The translations under genes and the position numbers were made by a program. A DNA stretch of 64,000 nt from Neurospora tetrasperma FGSC 2508 (Eukaryota; Ascomycota; Sordariomycetes; Sordariales; Sordariaceae), in NCBI RefSeq assembly GCF_000213175.1, contig NW_009799100.1, positions 5,586,862 through 5,650,861 on the forward strand, written 5' to 3'. Positions 22,046-34,758 of the stretch are shown here, one piece after another. The notes beneath the pieces are model-generated. The model worked only from the letters and a program-made list of their open reading frames with translations. It ran no database searches and had not been told where the DNA came from. The number at the start of each line of letters is the position of its first letter. Within the stretch, counting starts at the first letter, position 1.

Positions 22046-24024
22046 TTACATAATCGGCATTGCATCCACCGAAAGCTCCGAGACCGTGCTGAGATTGCTC
22101 CGGTGTCGCTTATGCACATGCATCGTGGTCGGGTCGTCAATCAGGGAACCGCCGGGGCCGGTAGTGGGAGCCTTCCTTTTCTGTGCAATGATTTGGTTGA
22201 GCGGAGGATCCTTGTGGAAGCGCCATGGGCTTGGGGTGACTTTGAAGTAGGGGGAAGCAAGAGGAAAGGAAGGGGGTAAGAAAAGATGGTCAGGTCCTAC
22301 CATGGAATTGTTTTTCCTCCGGCGGGCGGGGGTGATGGGTGTAGTAACTGTCTCCAGACTGCCGGTCTTGATACCTCTCAGTGTGCCGTGGTAGTAAGGT
22401 CCCGAGAACGAAAGCGATTCCTGGGTGGCTCGGTCGCTGAGAATCAGCTGCTGGTTGATTTGGTTGCGCCGGAAAGCCCCGACAGCGTCCGCGTTGTTGG
22501 TCAGGTGGTTGAGCAAGGGGTGCATGTCCTGCTTGTCGCTGTCCTTCTTGGTCGGTGAGGTGGCGGCGCTCTCCGGGTCATATTCAAGCTCTTCGTCGAC
22601 TTCCGAGTCGCTGTTATCGAACCTCAGGAAATCCTCAATGTCGAGCTTTGCCTCCTCCTCGTCCACTTCCTCAAGGCCCAGCTCGGAGTCGTCACTATCG
22701 TCTCTGGGGTAAAAGTCGTCGCCCATGGGGAAGAAGGCCTCGGCAGGACCCCACGGCTGTGTGTTCATAAAGTCGCCAAACGTGTTGGAAGACACCATGG
22801 CGCCCATCATGAGGTAGCCGGGGTTGGTCAGCAGGGGGGAAAAGTAGTCGAGGTTAGCCGATGGGACATCGTTGATGGCCTCAGTTGCCAGGTCTGCGGC
22901 CTGATGGTCCCTCTTGAAAATCATGATCTTGCGGGAGTTGGGGTTGAAGACAGCGATCGGCTTGTTGGAATCGGACCCGTCCAGATGGAAACGGCCGACG
23001 CGAGGTTTGCCCCGCTGGGACCGGTAGGGCCTCTCGGCCTCGGACTCTGAAGACACAGGCGCCGACTCGACACGTGCTACCTGCTTCTTCCGAATAATGG
23101 GCTCGGGGTCTTCTTCTTCTGTAGTTTCGCCGTCCGCTGTGACCAGTTAGCTCCGCACAAAGTTCGAGCACATTCTATTAACTCACTCTCGTATCCGTCA
23201 AGCTCCGCCTCGTGCGATTTGGAGAGAGCCGAGTCGGACGGTTCTGGCGTTATGGTCGGAATGGGTACCGTCAGGTTAGGCAAGAGAGGGGTAGCCAGCA
23301 TGTTTTGTGGCACCTGGGCCTCATCCTCTGAATCCCCAAAGAACTCTTGCGGATTGCCGTCGTAATCCCAGAAGGACTCGGCCGAGGATGACTCATTGCC
23401 ACGTTCAATCTCGATACGGAACGCGGGGTCCAGCTCGTTGCGGTCAACAAAGATATCAGGGAACAAGTCGGCATTGGATTCGGTCTCGGTGGTTGTCGAG
23501 TCCGAGTCACTGTCGTCGTCCGGAATACCGGCAAAGCGAACGTGACGCTTGACGCTGACCTCGGTCTCAACGGACGGTTCGGGGACTTGCTCGATGATTG
23601 TGCTCTCCTCGTGCTCCGACAGACCGCCCCAGCTCTCATTCTCGTCGGCAGCATTGTTGTCGTCGTCCTCGGGCTCGTCATCGTCATCATCTTCGTCGTC
23701 ACCGTCCTCGTTCTGCTCGTCTTCTTCGTCCTCCTCTTCGTCTTCCTCGTCGGCATCGTGTTCTTCCTCCTGAGCAATCACTTGGGGCCGAGGGGTGTGT
23801 TCCAATGGACGCTTGCGGGAAGCTCGCGTCAAGAGATGCTCCTCCTCGGCCGCCATGACATTGTGCTCGTCATCTTCGCTCTCGCTGAGGTCCTCGACGG
23901 CCGAGTAGCCTTCATCGTCGGAGAGGTCGAGGGAGGAGGAAGATGTAGAGGAGACGGAAACCCGACGCTTGGTAGCCTTGAGCGGCGTCCGCGGGTTTTT
24001 TAGTTTGATGGTCGTCCGAGACAT
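22046..24024 (-). CDS. Acidic, probably nuclear protein of unknown function
   Basis: Predicted 642-residue protein. Exons 24024-23187 and 23136-22046; the intron begins GTGAGTTAATAG and ends GGTCACAG, and joining restores one frame. The first 280 residues are Ser/Asp/Glu-rich, with an acidic run of more than 50 residues around 90-150 and a basic start (KLKNPRTPLKATKRR). The segment KRHVRFAG near residue 190 fits the RVxF docking pattern for protein phosphatase 1. Around 400-430 an ordered-looking block reads KPIAVFNPNSRKIMIF. Basic clusters suggest nuclear import. I do not recognise the family. Confidence 0.75.
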
Positions 24025-27000
24025 GGTGGGGGACTGGGTGACCGGGGGTCTGTAGTATAGGTTATGGGTGGTGGTTGGTATGATGCAAGCGGCGGTGAAC
24101 CGTGCGCGGAGCTAAGATTCGACAAGATCTCTTTGGTCTGGTCGCGGGGTTGAAATGGGATTGTCCCAGTCGAGTTCTTTTGTAATGTCGTGTAGGTATA
24201 ATTGGATGTCGGCTGGAGCTGTTGAGGGGTCTTGTAGGTTGGTGTCTGCCGAGGATCTCGAGAACAGCAGAGAAGAGCGAGACAAGAGACGGGGTCGGAT
24301 TTGGGGTGGGGATGGAGTGACTTTGTGACGGTAGATATCGGTGGTAGCCGTACGGTATGGAATCGTCAGGTGGGCCAGTGGAGAAACGGGGTATGCTCCT
24401 CTCTCTTCGGGGCTGTAGGTCTGGACTATCTGTCTGTCCTCTTGTCTTTATAATGTTGTCTTGTGAAGTTGATGGTGTGTTGCAGTTGATTTGATTTTGG
24501 GTAAATGGCCAGATGGAGTAAACCTCGTTTTCCGGGCCTCGGTTTTCCAAGTCCTGCTCTGCCTTGCACCGGGACACTGCGCGTCCTATGCCCTGTCGCG
24601 GTATGTGCAGATGCTGTGCAGGGAAGAGGCCTTTTTCGAGGTTGAGAAAAGCCTGGATAGCTTCTGATAGTCGAGTGGTTATGGGTAGGGAGGGCAGGGA
24701 TAGTGGGGAGATCTGGACTCTCTCGTTGAGGCTGCTGGACTGCGGGCGCTGTGGAAGGCACCCGCAGTGGGCGCTTAGAGCTCAACGACGGCCGAAGGCA
24801 TCTTGAAAATCTCGACTGAAGCTAGTTTATGTATGCTGGTGTGGATTGAGAGGGCGACTTCGTTGTCTTTTTTTCTTTTCTGGGGTGGTTGTGGTGGTTG
24901 TGGTTGGGATGTTGAAAGGGAAAAAAAAAGGGAAAACAAGAGGAAGGGAGAGAAGGAGGGGAGCAGTGCTGCGGTCGAGGTCTGCGGTCCGTCGTCAGCC
25001 ACTCAAACAGCAAAAGCGCAACCCAAGCCCAGGGAAACTTTTTTTTTTCGGCTTCACTTCACAGTTCAGGTTGCACGGCACCTCCCATTTGCTCCGTTGT
25101 TCCCTCGCAATCTTTTACTCGGCTGCTGCCACTCCTGGAGCCAGTAAAAGACTGCTGTAACTGTCGTAACGGCAGGTAACGAACTGTACTGATTGGGCTT
25201 GTCTCACTTTTATCCATCTCTGATTGGTTCAAATGGGTATTGCTGGTTCCACTAGCTCCACCACAACCAGATCGTGCATGTCGTGCGTTCCGCTCTCGAA
25301 AAAAAGGGAACGAAACCTTGAGGTTTTCTCCCCCGAAACTGCAGTGGCACTTGTCGCGGCCCGGTTGGCTGCACTGTTTCGCGCCAATGTGAACGCCAAT
25401 TCGCCATTTGGCAGCTGGTTGAGATCCATCAAGAGAGTGGAACAGACTAAAATTTCACGAACGGTGACAAGCACTGCAATGGAACTAACAGACCCCACCC
25501 CACGTTGTCATCTCCTCCTTCAGTTCCGACTTCATCTCTTGGTGCTGCAAATGGGAGATGGGGGGGAATGCACGTGAACTATCGCGAGTCTTATCCGTCT
25601 TGATACTTATCTGGGCTCGAGTCTTGTCACCGCTCTTTTACATTGTTGGCTGCCAGGCCGCAATTGGAAAAGTTCTAGGGACCGTAGGGACGGGATGCAA
25701 GGAGGACAGAGCACATGTCAATCACGACACCTGGGCAGGATGTATGTACATGTACACCAGCTTTTACACATTGGATATCTGGCACGAGACTTGTGACACT
25801 CGACATCTTTCTTCTTCAAGCTGTGAAAAGAAGGGACCGTCGCTTCCCGAGACAAACGACTGGACATTATTCCAGCCGACCAGCGCTATTCTCGGCAGGG
25901 GAGGACTGGAATTTGAGGCTCCGCGATCCGCGAATTGCAACACACCCTCAAACTCGGGTTCAAGGTTCCCCGCATTCAAGACGGACATTCTCCGTTTGTC
26001 CAAGGTTGCCTGCCTGCTTGCTGCTTTCGGTCGGATGCCAGCTGGCGTGCTTGCTTTTGCAGCTCGAGGAGATTGAGGGAGGGGTAGAACTCAACGGAAG
26101 GGGCATCGCAGTACTCCGTGAGATGGAGGCAAAAAAATAAGGTTTCTTTCTTCGCCTCGGTTGCTGTTCCGCTTTCCAGATATCGCAAGCGGCGAGTCCA
26201 TCTTTCGGCCCTGTTGTAGTATACGTAGTTCTTAACCGAAGCAGTCATCCCAGTTCCGACTTGTCCTTCCTACGGCTCTGTTTCAGCCAATGCCATGATC
26301 TCCCGTTGTTACTCTGGTGTGGAATACGGAACAAAATCTCACCCTCCTGAACGTTGATTGGTGGTGCCAGTTTTCCCTCTGGCCTTCTCAGGATGGCCTC
26401 TTGTCCTTCTCACGACGGACGTCGGCATATTGACGAAAGTGCCAAACAAACCGAGGCTGGATCCATCTGGTGAAAGTTTGCCATGTCGAAAGAAATGTCA
26501 CAATGTTTCCTTGTCGTCATGACCCGAAATCTGTTGGGTAATTTCAGATCCCGGCTACAGCGCTAGCAACGGCAGAGTGAGGCGTACGGCAGAGGTCCAG
26601 GGGAAGAAGTGCATGCAGGAGACGCCAGCCCATTGCATTTGAGGGTCCAGATGGAAGGGGACCCGGCTGTTCCATGACGAGAGCCCATCGTACCTTGTAA
26701 GGTCTTTAATGAATATCGCTGACCTTGGGTCTGGAAACAGATAGGTCCAAAAGAGAGTGGTTTCCATTCACAACCGGCCAGCACTTCACTTCCTACCTGG
26801 AACGACTTTGGTCCCGTGTTGGGAGCACGCAAGCTCCCTTCCTTTAATTCTGATATCTTCCTCTGGCACGTCTGGCTGCAGGCTTTTTACGCCAGGGACC
26901 CAGGCGCCCGTCTTTGCCATCGTCCAGTCTCCACCGTGACGTTGCCCGCTGTGGATGATCCCGGTGATGCCAGTCGATTGGACTGTTCAAAGTTCTCAAG

Positions 27001-27640
27001 TGGAGGCGTTGATTTGGCATTGTGTAATATGTTCGTCCAGCATCGATCATGGTTCATACAAGTACGCTACTCTTGTCATTTCGGCAGTCTGGCCAGAGCT
27101 GTTCCGGATGTCAAACCTAAGATTAGAATGCGACAGGAGACCATGTGGTCAGTGCGCTCAATCGTGGTTTTCTTACCCCACACTGCTGATGACCCCGTAT
27201 GTACGTAACGGAATGACTTGCAGGCTGGACCGTTTGCCTGCCGGTGCAACCTTGTGGAACTCAGGTCCATCCTGACAGATCTTATCTTATCGTGGTTGCT
27301 ACGGAAACTTGTTTGTGTGCTGGGCTGTTGATCGCCTTGCTTCTTCCGATCCCCCTCGTCAACACTTTTCCCAAAGCTGACTGGTTGGACGACAATTTGC
27401 CTCGCCGCGTCCGGGATGATGACTTGCAGTTGAGGCTCGCCAATCTGCTGACTACCCTCGTTAATCGATCACCACCGGTCGCGTTCAGCTAACCGACCAC
27501 AACGCGAGAACAAGCACTAGCTTGAAATTGAAATACAATAGCCCGTGAATCCAAATCAACATCATTTCTCGTCTCCCGAATGCGGCGCAACATCCCTTCC
27601 CATTACACAACCTAAACCCGCGCATTTCACCGCGGACAAC
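24025..27640. other. 3.6 kb intergenic region between divergent genes
   Basis: Upstream of both the acidic-protein gene (minus) and the kinesin gene (plus). A G/A-rich tract lies at about 24915-24965. Open frames here are short and inconsistent with fungal codon use. It could hold a non-coding RNA or long leaders, but nothing in the bases proves it. Confidence 0.4.
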
Positions 27641-30452
27641 ATGGACACTCAGCCAACATCACACAGCCTTTTTGAGGTTTACCTTCGACTGCGCCCAGCC
27701 AACACCGTTTCGACGTCTGGCGATCGCTTCCTCGATGTCGATGTCCCAGAACCCGGCGAGAGCGCACCCAAACATATCACCCTGAACCCGCCAGCCGATC
27801 GACGCCGAGCAATCGAAAAGTTCGCCTTCACCCAGGTATTTGAGGAAGATGCCACACAGCTTGATGTGTTTCACTGTACTGGGGTCGCCGGCTTGGTGGA
27901 GGGCGTGCTTGCTCCCTATGGTGATGGAACGGATGCCTTGTTGGCGACGCTGGGAGTGACGGGTTCTGGAAAGGTTTGTTCAGTACTGTGATGCCGCGGA
28001 AAAGAGAAGAGATACTGACGATGGAATACCACTGCAGACACACACCATGCTGGGAACACGATCCCAGCGCGGCCTCACCCAAATGTCCCTCGACCTCATC
28101 TACCGCTCGCTCGGCCATCGCGTCCTTGATCCCTCTACATATCCAAACCTCGAACAATCCATCAGCGCATCCGATCCGTCAGAAGCCAATATCCTTCCAG
28201 CCACGGCCTACCTCGAATCGGTATATGGCACAGATCCAACGATATCCTTCCTGCGCGGAAGCGGCAATGGCCGATCGACACCTCCACAAGTACGACCTTC
28301 TGCTTCTTTTTCCGCTCGACCGTTCGCTTCTGTCTCTTCTCGAGTCCCAACCGATAAGCCCATCTGTCGGACCTCTTCTACTTCATCTGTGGCGCACCAG
28401 TTTGGCGTAAGAACTCCAGCTGGACCCTTTCAACAAGCCCAGCGGTCGGCCAGTATCCGACTCGTCGTTACCGAAGAACCAGAACAAGAGGAAGAAGAGT
28501 CAACCGTGTTCTTTACGCCCCCTAGTCGAGCGGGAACCGTGACTCCCACGCAAACAACAACAAGCAGGCTTCCGTGCCCAAGTCCGAGTGGACTTGGTAA
28601 CTCTCCTCTCCAACGAAGTAGTCGGCTTCCAACCTCCCAACCCCAGCGGGTTGGGACTTCTCCTACTAAGCAGCTCCGGCCAGTTGCCTCTTCAACTCTT
28701 CCACGCTTCACAGCTACCTCTTCCCTCCGTTTTGCAACTGTCACAGCAGCAACTAGACCCTCTAACCGTTATCAACAGAACGAATCGTCCACTCCACGCC
28801 GTTTCCGCCCTTCCACGCTTCCCCAGAACCCCGACATAAGCCATCTAACCATTCCCTTTGACGCGTCAGCCGAGTACGCCATCGTCATCTCCATGTACGA
28901 AGTCTACAACGACCGCATCTTCGATCTCCTTTCTTCCCCCGTGAAGTCGGCCGCCACCAAAGAATACCGTCGCCGACCCTTGCTGTTCAAACCCACCGAG
29001 CTCTCGCCGGACCGAAAAGTGGTGGCGGGACTACGAAAGGTGGTTTGCGGAAGTCTCGATCAGGCGTTGATGGTCTTGGAAGCGGGTTTGCAAGAGCGAA
29101 GGGTGGCAGGGACAGAGAGTAATACGCAGAGTTCGCGGAGTCACGGGTTTTTCGTGGTGGAAGTGAAAAAGAGGTTTTCCCTTGGTGGGCAGCACACGGG
29201 ATGGTACGGAGGCGCAGGATGGGCCGGGAATTCGCTGACCATCGTGGACCTTGCGGGCAGTGAGAGGGCCCGAGACGCAAAGACAGTCGGACAGACATTG
29301 GCCGAGGCGGGCAAGATCAACGAGAGCTTGATGTATCTGGGGCAGTGTTTGCAGATGCAGGTGGCAGGTGGGAAGGAAAAGGTATGACCTTCCTCGAACA
29401 CCTTGATGGAAAGGGGTGCTAACGAACCGTAGCCGAATCTGGGCTTGATCAGGCGGTGCAAACTGACCGAGCTGCTGTTCACCAACTCGTTCCCCACGGG
29501 CAATAACCAGCAACAGCATCGAAACCCGCAGAAAGGCATCATGATTGTCACCGCTGACCCCCACGGCGATTTCAACGCGACCTCTCAAATCCTTCGCTAC
29601 TCTGCCCTCGCCAAGGAGGTCACCGTTCCTCGCCAGCCGCCCTCGTTTCCTCCCCCCAACTCCTTCTCCAACTCGTTACCGCCTATTGGCAGTCCAAACC
29701 ATCAATACCTCTCCTTCCAACAGACTCTCGAATCCGCCGCTCTCGAGATCTCCAGGCTACAAGAAGATCTCACCTATCTTCGGCACGCTCTCGACTCGGA
29801 ACGGAGCCTACGCGAACAGGCTGAAGCGCATTTGTTGAGCATGGAAGATAAGATGGTCGAGCTGGAGCAGGCAATCCGCGAAGATTGTGCGGAGGAGTTC
29901 GAGAAGCGTCTGGAACTGGAAGTCAACAGGTGGAAGACGATTGTAGATGGGGAGAGGGAGAGGGGGGAAGAGTTTTGGCGGGGGAAATGGGGAGTGTTTG
30001 AGCGGATGGTAGAGGCTGATGGGGATGTCGACATGGATATGGACGTGGACAGTCCGAAGAAGCCAGAAAACACGACGCTGGTGGAAACGAGAACAGTGGA
30101 AGATAGAGAGGCTCGACGACAGCTGGAAATTCTTGCCGACGAAAACGAGCGGCTACAGAGGGAGAACGAATCACTTAAACAGGCTTTGGCAGCCTGTATC
30201 GATCCTGCCAAGTCGCCCAGTCGCAGATCGCCTAGTCGCAGTCGGAGGAAGAAGGCTCAACTGAATTATGCGGAAGATGATGATGGGTTCTTTCAGGAGT
30301 TGAAGAGAGATCAAGGGGATATGGCCATGGATGGCTTTGGGGAGGGAAATGGGGTCAGTGGCAGTCATGGAAGTCCGACGAAGAAGAAGAGGATCAGGAG
30401 GTTGGGAGCAAAGAAATGGGGACAGGGGTTGGATGATGATGATCCTTTCTAG
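27641..30452 (+). CDS. Kinesin-6-like motor protein
   Basis: Predicted 898-residue microtubule motor. Exons 27641-27973, 28038-29381 and 29433-30452, all in matching phase. The motor has the P-loop GVTGSGKTHTM at about residues 105-115 (the GVTGSGKT form is common in kinesin-6), switch I region SRSHGFFVVEVKK, switch II DLAGSERA near 515, and LMYLGQCLQMQ; the tubulin-binding end continues with NLGLIRRCKLTELL. A Ser/Thr/Pro-rich insert of about 200 residues (160-380) splits the motor, as in the MKLP/kinesin-6 group. A coiled coil follows (about 660-710), then an acidic patch and a basic tail (KKKRIRRLGAKKWG). A role in the spindle midzone or cytokinesis is inferred from the group. An in-frame upstream ATG at about 27545 is possible but is a poorer start. 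Confidence 0.88.
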
Positions 30453-32616
30453 ATGGCACCAGCTGAGCAGCGTGGTGTCAAAGATGGATCATGTCGGGTT
30501 ATTTGTACGAGCACAGGACATACAATGGGTTCACTAAGCGTGCCGGGTTATGAAGGGAATTGCATTTGTTTATACCCCGTTGTTGTTTGTTAAGTCATGT
30601 CAACATCAGGCATAAGGAAGACAATGAATCAATGTTGTTACCGTCAAGGACCCTTGTTCTTGCCTGGCTATCTAGGAACGTCTCCGTCCTGTCGTTCTTT
30701 TTGTACACAAGTTCAACCTGGTAGCAAGGCCTACGACGGGGTACTTATATGGACATCCCGTCGCTCGTCAAGGTAGTCTGACTCCCTTGTGGTTGCCCAA
30801 CAAATGGCATACTCTAGACTTCACCCTTTGGGGAGCGGGCCACGTTATTGCGGCTACTGTCACCATACCTGTAGACATTGCGAAGGCATGATCATGTTAC
30901 AACACCTTGTACCAAGAGGCTCGCAGGCCAACACCTATTGTCCTTACAGAAATAACTCCCTCTAGCTACAAACTCGGCCGCCTGTTTCAACAACCTCAAC
31001 CCAAGCCGGAACGCCAGAACGATTCCCCTATCCCCGTCGACAAGAAGGAAAACGGCAACTCTGCGTTTCCCTCCCCTCAAACCTGACGCCGCCTTCGTTA
31101 CCCCTGGCCCTGGCCCGCCACTTTAGAGTCAAAGTCCCTCCGAACTATATGCCTCCTCGTCATATACTGCGCCCTCCTCTTCTTCTTCATCCTCTTCGTC
31201 TCCCGCGGCACCGTCCAAGCACCACGCTCACCACACTCACCACGCTCACCAGCACCAGCGCCAGTCCAGCCCAAACCTCAGCACCCACACTCACACCAAC
31301 TCTAAAACCAGCACCAAGGCCACCACCCACAACCGGGCGCCTAAACATCAACTCCCACAGCCCCACTCCCGCTGCGGCCCCTACCGTCCCAAATCGTACT
31401 GCACAAGCAGTCTACACCGATTGACTGCACGCAAGCCACCTTGATCACGACGCTTTATAGCTTACAGCTTAGCCTACGGGAGTGTGAGTTAATCAACGCT
31501 TGGTTTGGCTCGAAGGATACATGACAGGGGCATGGGCATGACTCGTGAGGATAGGTAGAAGGGGGAGTGAGCAGCTGAGTGGGAGGTAGATGTTGGAAAG
31601 CGTCAGGGGGCATTGTTTTTTTGGGTGCTGTAGGGTTTGGGGGAGCTGTATGGACACCCGCCTCGGGAGTCAGTCTGGTCTATCCGGCGTTCCTGTTACG
31701 CCGGCGGTCTGTCAAGGCTTGCTAGATCATCCGGTTGCTTGTGCATGGTTTAGCTGGTGCTTCTGCTGGTGTTTTTCATAGTAAAATATCGTTGATTCCG
31801 CACACATGCAATGCATAACTTGCCCGTGAAATGAATGGAGATACATGTCCTCGGTCGTATCGAAATTACGTCTGGGACAGAATCCGTAACCCACCATTCT
31901 AGAGCCCTGATGGAACTGGAAGGAGCGTGCTTGGTGGTACTTCTGCTTCTCAATTTGCCCCTTGAGATCGATATCGCAAAAATTCCATCTCCCCCGAATT
32001 TGTTCGTACGCAGGAAGAAAACCTCGCATGCCTCTCTCCCGCTGCTTGCACCACACGTTCTTCGAGACACTCTCTTGACGCACGGTCACCACGCATTATC
32101 GAATTTTTCGCCCATTGCAGCCATTGCTTCTTCCACCACTACGATTTTGTCGAGTCATCTACCCAGGCCGGGTTGTCGCCTCTCCGTCTTCTGCAGTTTG
32201 CATACGAGTCCGGTGTCCGTCTGCATCTCTCAATCCAGATTCTTCGAAACAATGGACAGCGCAATTGTGCAGCTATCGGACTTGGTGCGCGCTGCGTCGG
32301 CGACCGTACGGTCCTGTACAAGCACCTCCGCCACTCCGTATGTGCTTTTTTTCTTTTTTTTCTCTTTTTTTCTTTGCTACCCGGAAATCCTTTTGGGCAA
32401 ATAGCCAGACAAGAGTATAATAACCCTTCGTTCCCCTCTCAATTCTCCAGTCATCACATCGTCCTGGATCTACCAGAACAATCACATCCACAACTTGCTT
32501 CGCCAATCCGTAAGCATTTCGTCGTCCATATCCTCGAAACTCGGTTATCAAACGTCTTTTCCATCTCCTACCTAGCTAACACAAAGCAACCCACAGAAAC
32601 CCGAACTAGCCTCGCC
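30453..32616. other. Intergenic between kinesin and SH3-TM gene
   Basis: Mostly without gene signals. One His/Ser-rich open stretch at 31124-31444 is listed separately. A T/C-rich tract occurs near 32345-32380. Confidence 0.45.
31124..31444 (+). CDS. Possible Ser/His-rich terminal exon
   Basis: Downstream of an acceptor-like CCACTTTAG, one frame stays open to a TGA at 31442-31444 and encodes a serine run followed by His-rich KHHAHHTHHAHQHQ and a basic end (LHRLTARKPP). Composition fits a disordered fungal protein, but I cannot find its start or a donor, and another frame here is open too. Weak call. Confidence 0.15.
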
Positions 32617-33937
32617 ATGACATCAAGTCATAACCAACCCGATCAGCCTCCGATGACTTCCATCTCTGACGACTACGTCATGCTGGCAAACGGAACGTAC
32701 TCGGTCCAAATGACCCCTAGCTCTGGGTCTGAAGATGGCGGCGACGACGAAAGGGAGCCTCTCATGTCTAAGGAGTCTTTGCCAACCACCAAGGCTTCCG
32801 TCTCTGAAGCCCACGCAGACACCAAAAAGCGTGAACATGGCGATGACAACGAAAAGGAGTCTCTCGAGCCTAAAGAGTCCTTGCCAACCACCACGGCTTC
32901 CGTCTCTGGATCCCATGCAGGCACCCAAAGCAATATTGCGCCTTCGAACAAGGTACGTCTCGGAACAAAGTCTCGGCCCCTCGACAATCGTGCTGAACTT
33001 GTTACTTTAGGTTATGTGCGCTACACACAGTTTCAGAGCTGGAAATTCACTGCAGCTTAGTTTCTCTCGCGGCGATCGTCTCCACGTTATCGGTCGTGAG
33101 GGTGACTCCTGGTGCGAAGCCTTCAACCCTGCACTACCTGACAAGCGCGGTCTCGTGCCCATCTCATACTTCAAAGACATTGATTTCTGGGAAACAACGC
33201 TGGGTAACTGTTTGCTCATTGTATTGCCTTTGTCTATCTTCCTTTTCATTTTAATCGGGCCCGTTATACTCGTTATCTATGGACCTTCCATTCTGGATTG
33301 GCTGGCGTTTGTCGAGCCTACCAAGTCATCCATCTCGTCGTCTTCCGGAGCGCGCAAAGTCCAGATCCCTCTTTGCGGCCCCACCAAGCCCTACGAGTCA
33401 TATCACCTCCTTCCAGTCTTTAACCGTACCCCCTACGGCATTCTCGACTGCAACCACAACGCCCCCCATGCCGAACTATTGCAATCTTTCTTCGAAAAGT
33501 CCATCACAGACACCCTTACCCACTTTTACAACAGGGGTGAAGTACCTGACGAAATCGACTGCCATCCCTGGAAGCGTCCGATATCAAGGGACGCCGACGA
33601 GTCACTGCGATCAAGGCTGAACAAATTCACCCCAGAGGAGTGGGCTATCCAGTGGCTCTTCCTGAAGGAGGACCGTTCCGTAGCCGACATCTCGATTCTT
33701 CCCATATTAGGTATCAATACACCAGGTCCGATGCCGTGCAACAACGATGAGACAAGTCTCCGTAGACGGTCTCACCAGTACATTGCTCAGATGGAGGTGG
33801 TGAGGCAGGAGATTGCGAGGAAGGCGCAACTGGAAATTAAGGAGCTGGAGGATAAGAAGAAGAACGAAGGAGACACGGAGCCGTCATTGTGGACGGACAT
33901 GGGACAGATGGTGGAACAGATAGTTAGGAATTTGTAG
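32617..33937 (+). CDS. SH3-domain protein with a transmembrane helix, unknown function
   Basis: Predicted 420-residue protein. Exons 32617-32952 and 33011-33937 (GTACGT donor, TTTAG acceptor). Residues 1-112 are disordered with a duplicated segment (KESLPTTKASVS / KESLPTTTASVS). An SH3-like fold spans about 116-167, with ALxxF-like start ATHSFRAG, the acidic-loop region FSRGDRLHVIGREGDSWCEA and the end GLVPISYF. A single strongly hydrophobic helix follows at about 179-205 (LLIVLPLSIFLFILIG). The remaining 210 residues are soluble with a C-terminal helix rich in Lys/Glu. A membrane-tethered SH3 adaptor is an inference. Confidence 0.72.
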
Positions 33938-34758
33938 TTGGGGGAAGACATGGGAGACGTTTTGCTTCTGCTGATGTACTGCTTATTGTTGGATGCCCAA
34001 CCATGTTGATGGGTTTCTATTGTGCTCCCAGGCAATTGGGGGCCGATGGCCTTGCACTGGATTTAGTTTCGGTTACTGTTCTGTGCGTAGACTAGTAATT
34101 ATAATGCTAGTCCGCTATTTTTATCTCTCCCGCTGTTGTATGTTCCTCTGTCGAGACCACCAACGTATTGGAAGAACTCCCGAAGGAGTGAAGCCTCGGC
34201 AAGAATATCTTTCACAGGCTGCAGGACTTTAGCACAGTCCGATACTGGTCGATAATGGCTGAACAAGGATGACAAAAGGCATTCACAAGATTTGATATGG
34301 CATTTTGGACATCAGAAATAGCGTATCCAAGGCAATATCACGCATTAGTTGGCTATAAAAACGCATACGAGAGTGGACATGAGGTCTCGACTGTAATGCC
34401 CAGATTGCTGCTTTCAGAACCATTGTCGATGTTTTGCGTGCGTGCGGACAAGAAACCAATGAGGAAAGAGGGATCTATTGCAAATGCTCGACTTAGATGG
34501 CACGCTATCTGTGAACCACTAAATTTGCCGGTGGCCAAGATAGCAGGGTAGCAGAGATGAACTGTCTGGATGTCCACTAAGCGATGGGTGCTACAGGGCA
34601 GTTCCGCCGTTTCATCTACAGGGGCAGGCCAGGGCGCTGCGGTGCTTTTGCAAACTTGTTTCACCCAACCGAATGTTTACTTCTCTTAATTGCTCAATTA
34701 GTATCGCGAGTATGTACGAACCAACAGACAGAGACGACCGCTGTACAAGAGAAACCCA
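33938..34758. other. Intergenic, left edge of the accessory island
   Basis: No gene seen. Ordinary composition up to the stop codon of the coiled-coil remnant at 34759. I could not find terminal repeats or a target-site duplication marking an element edge here. Confidence 0.45.
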
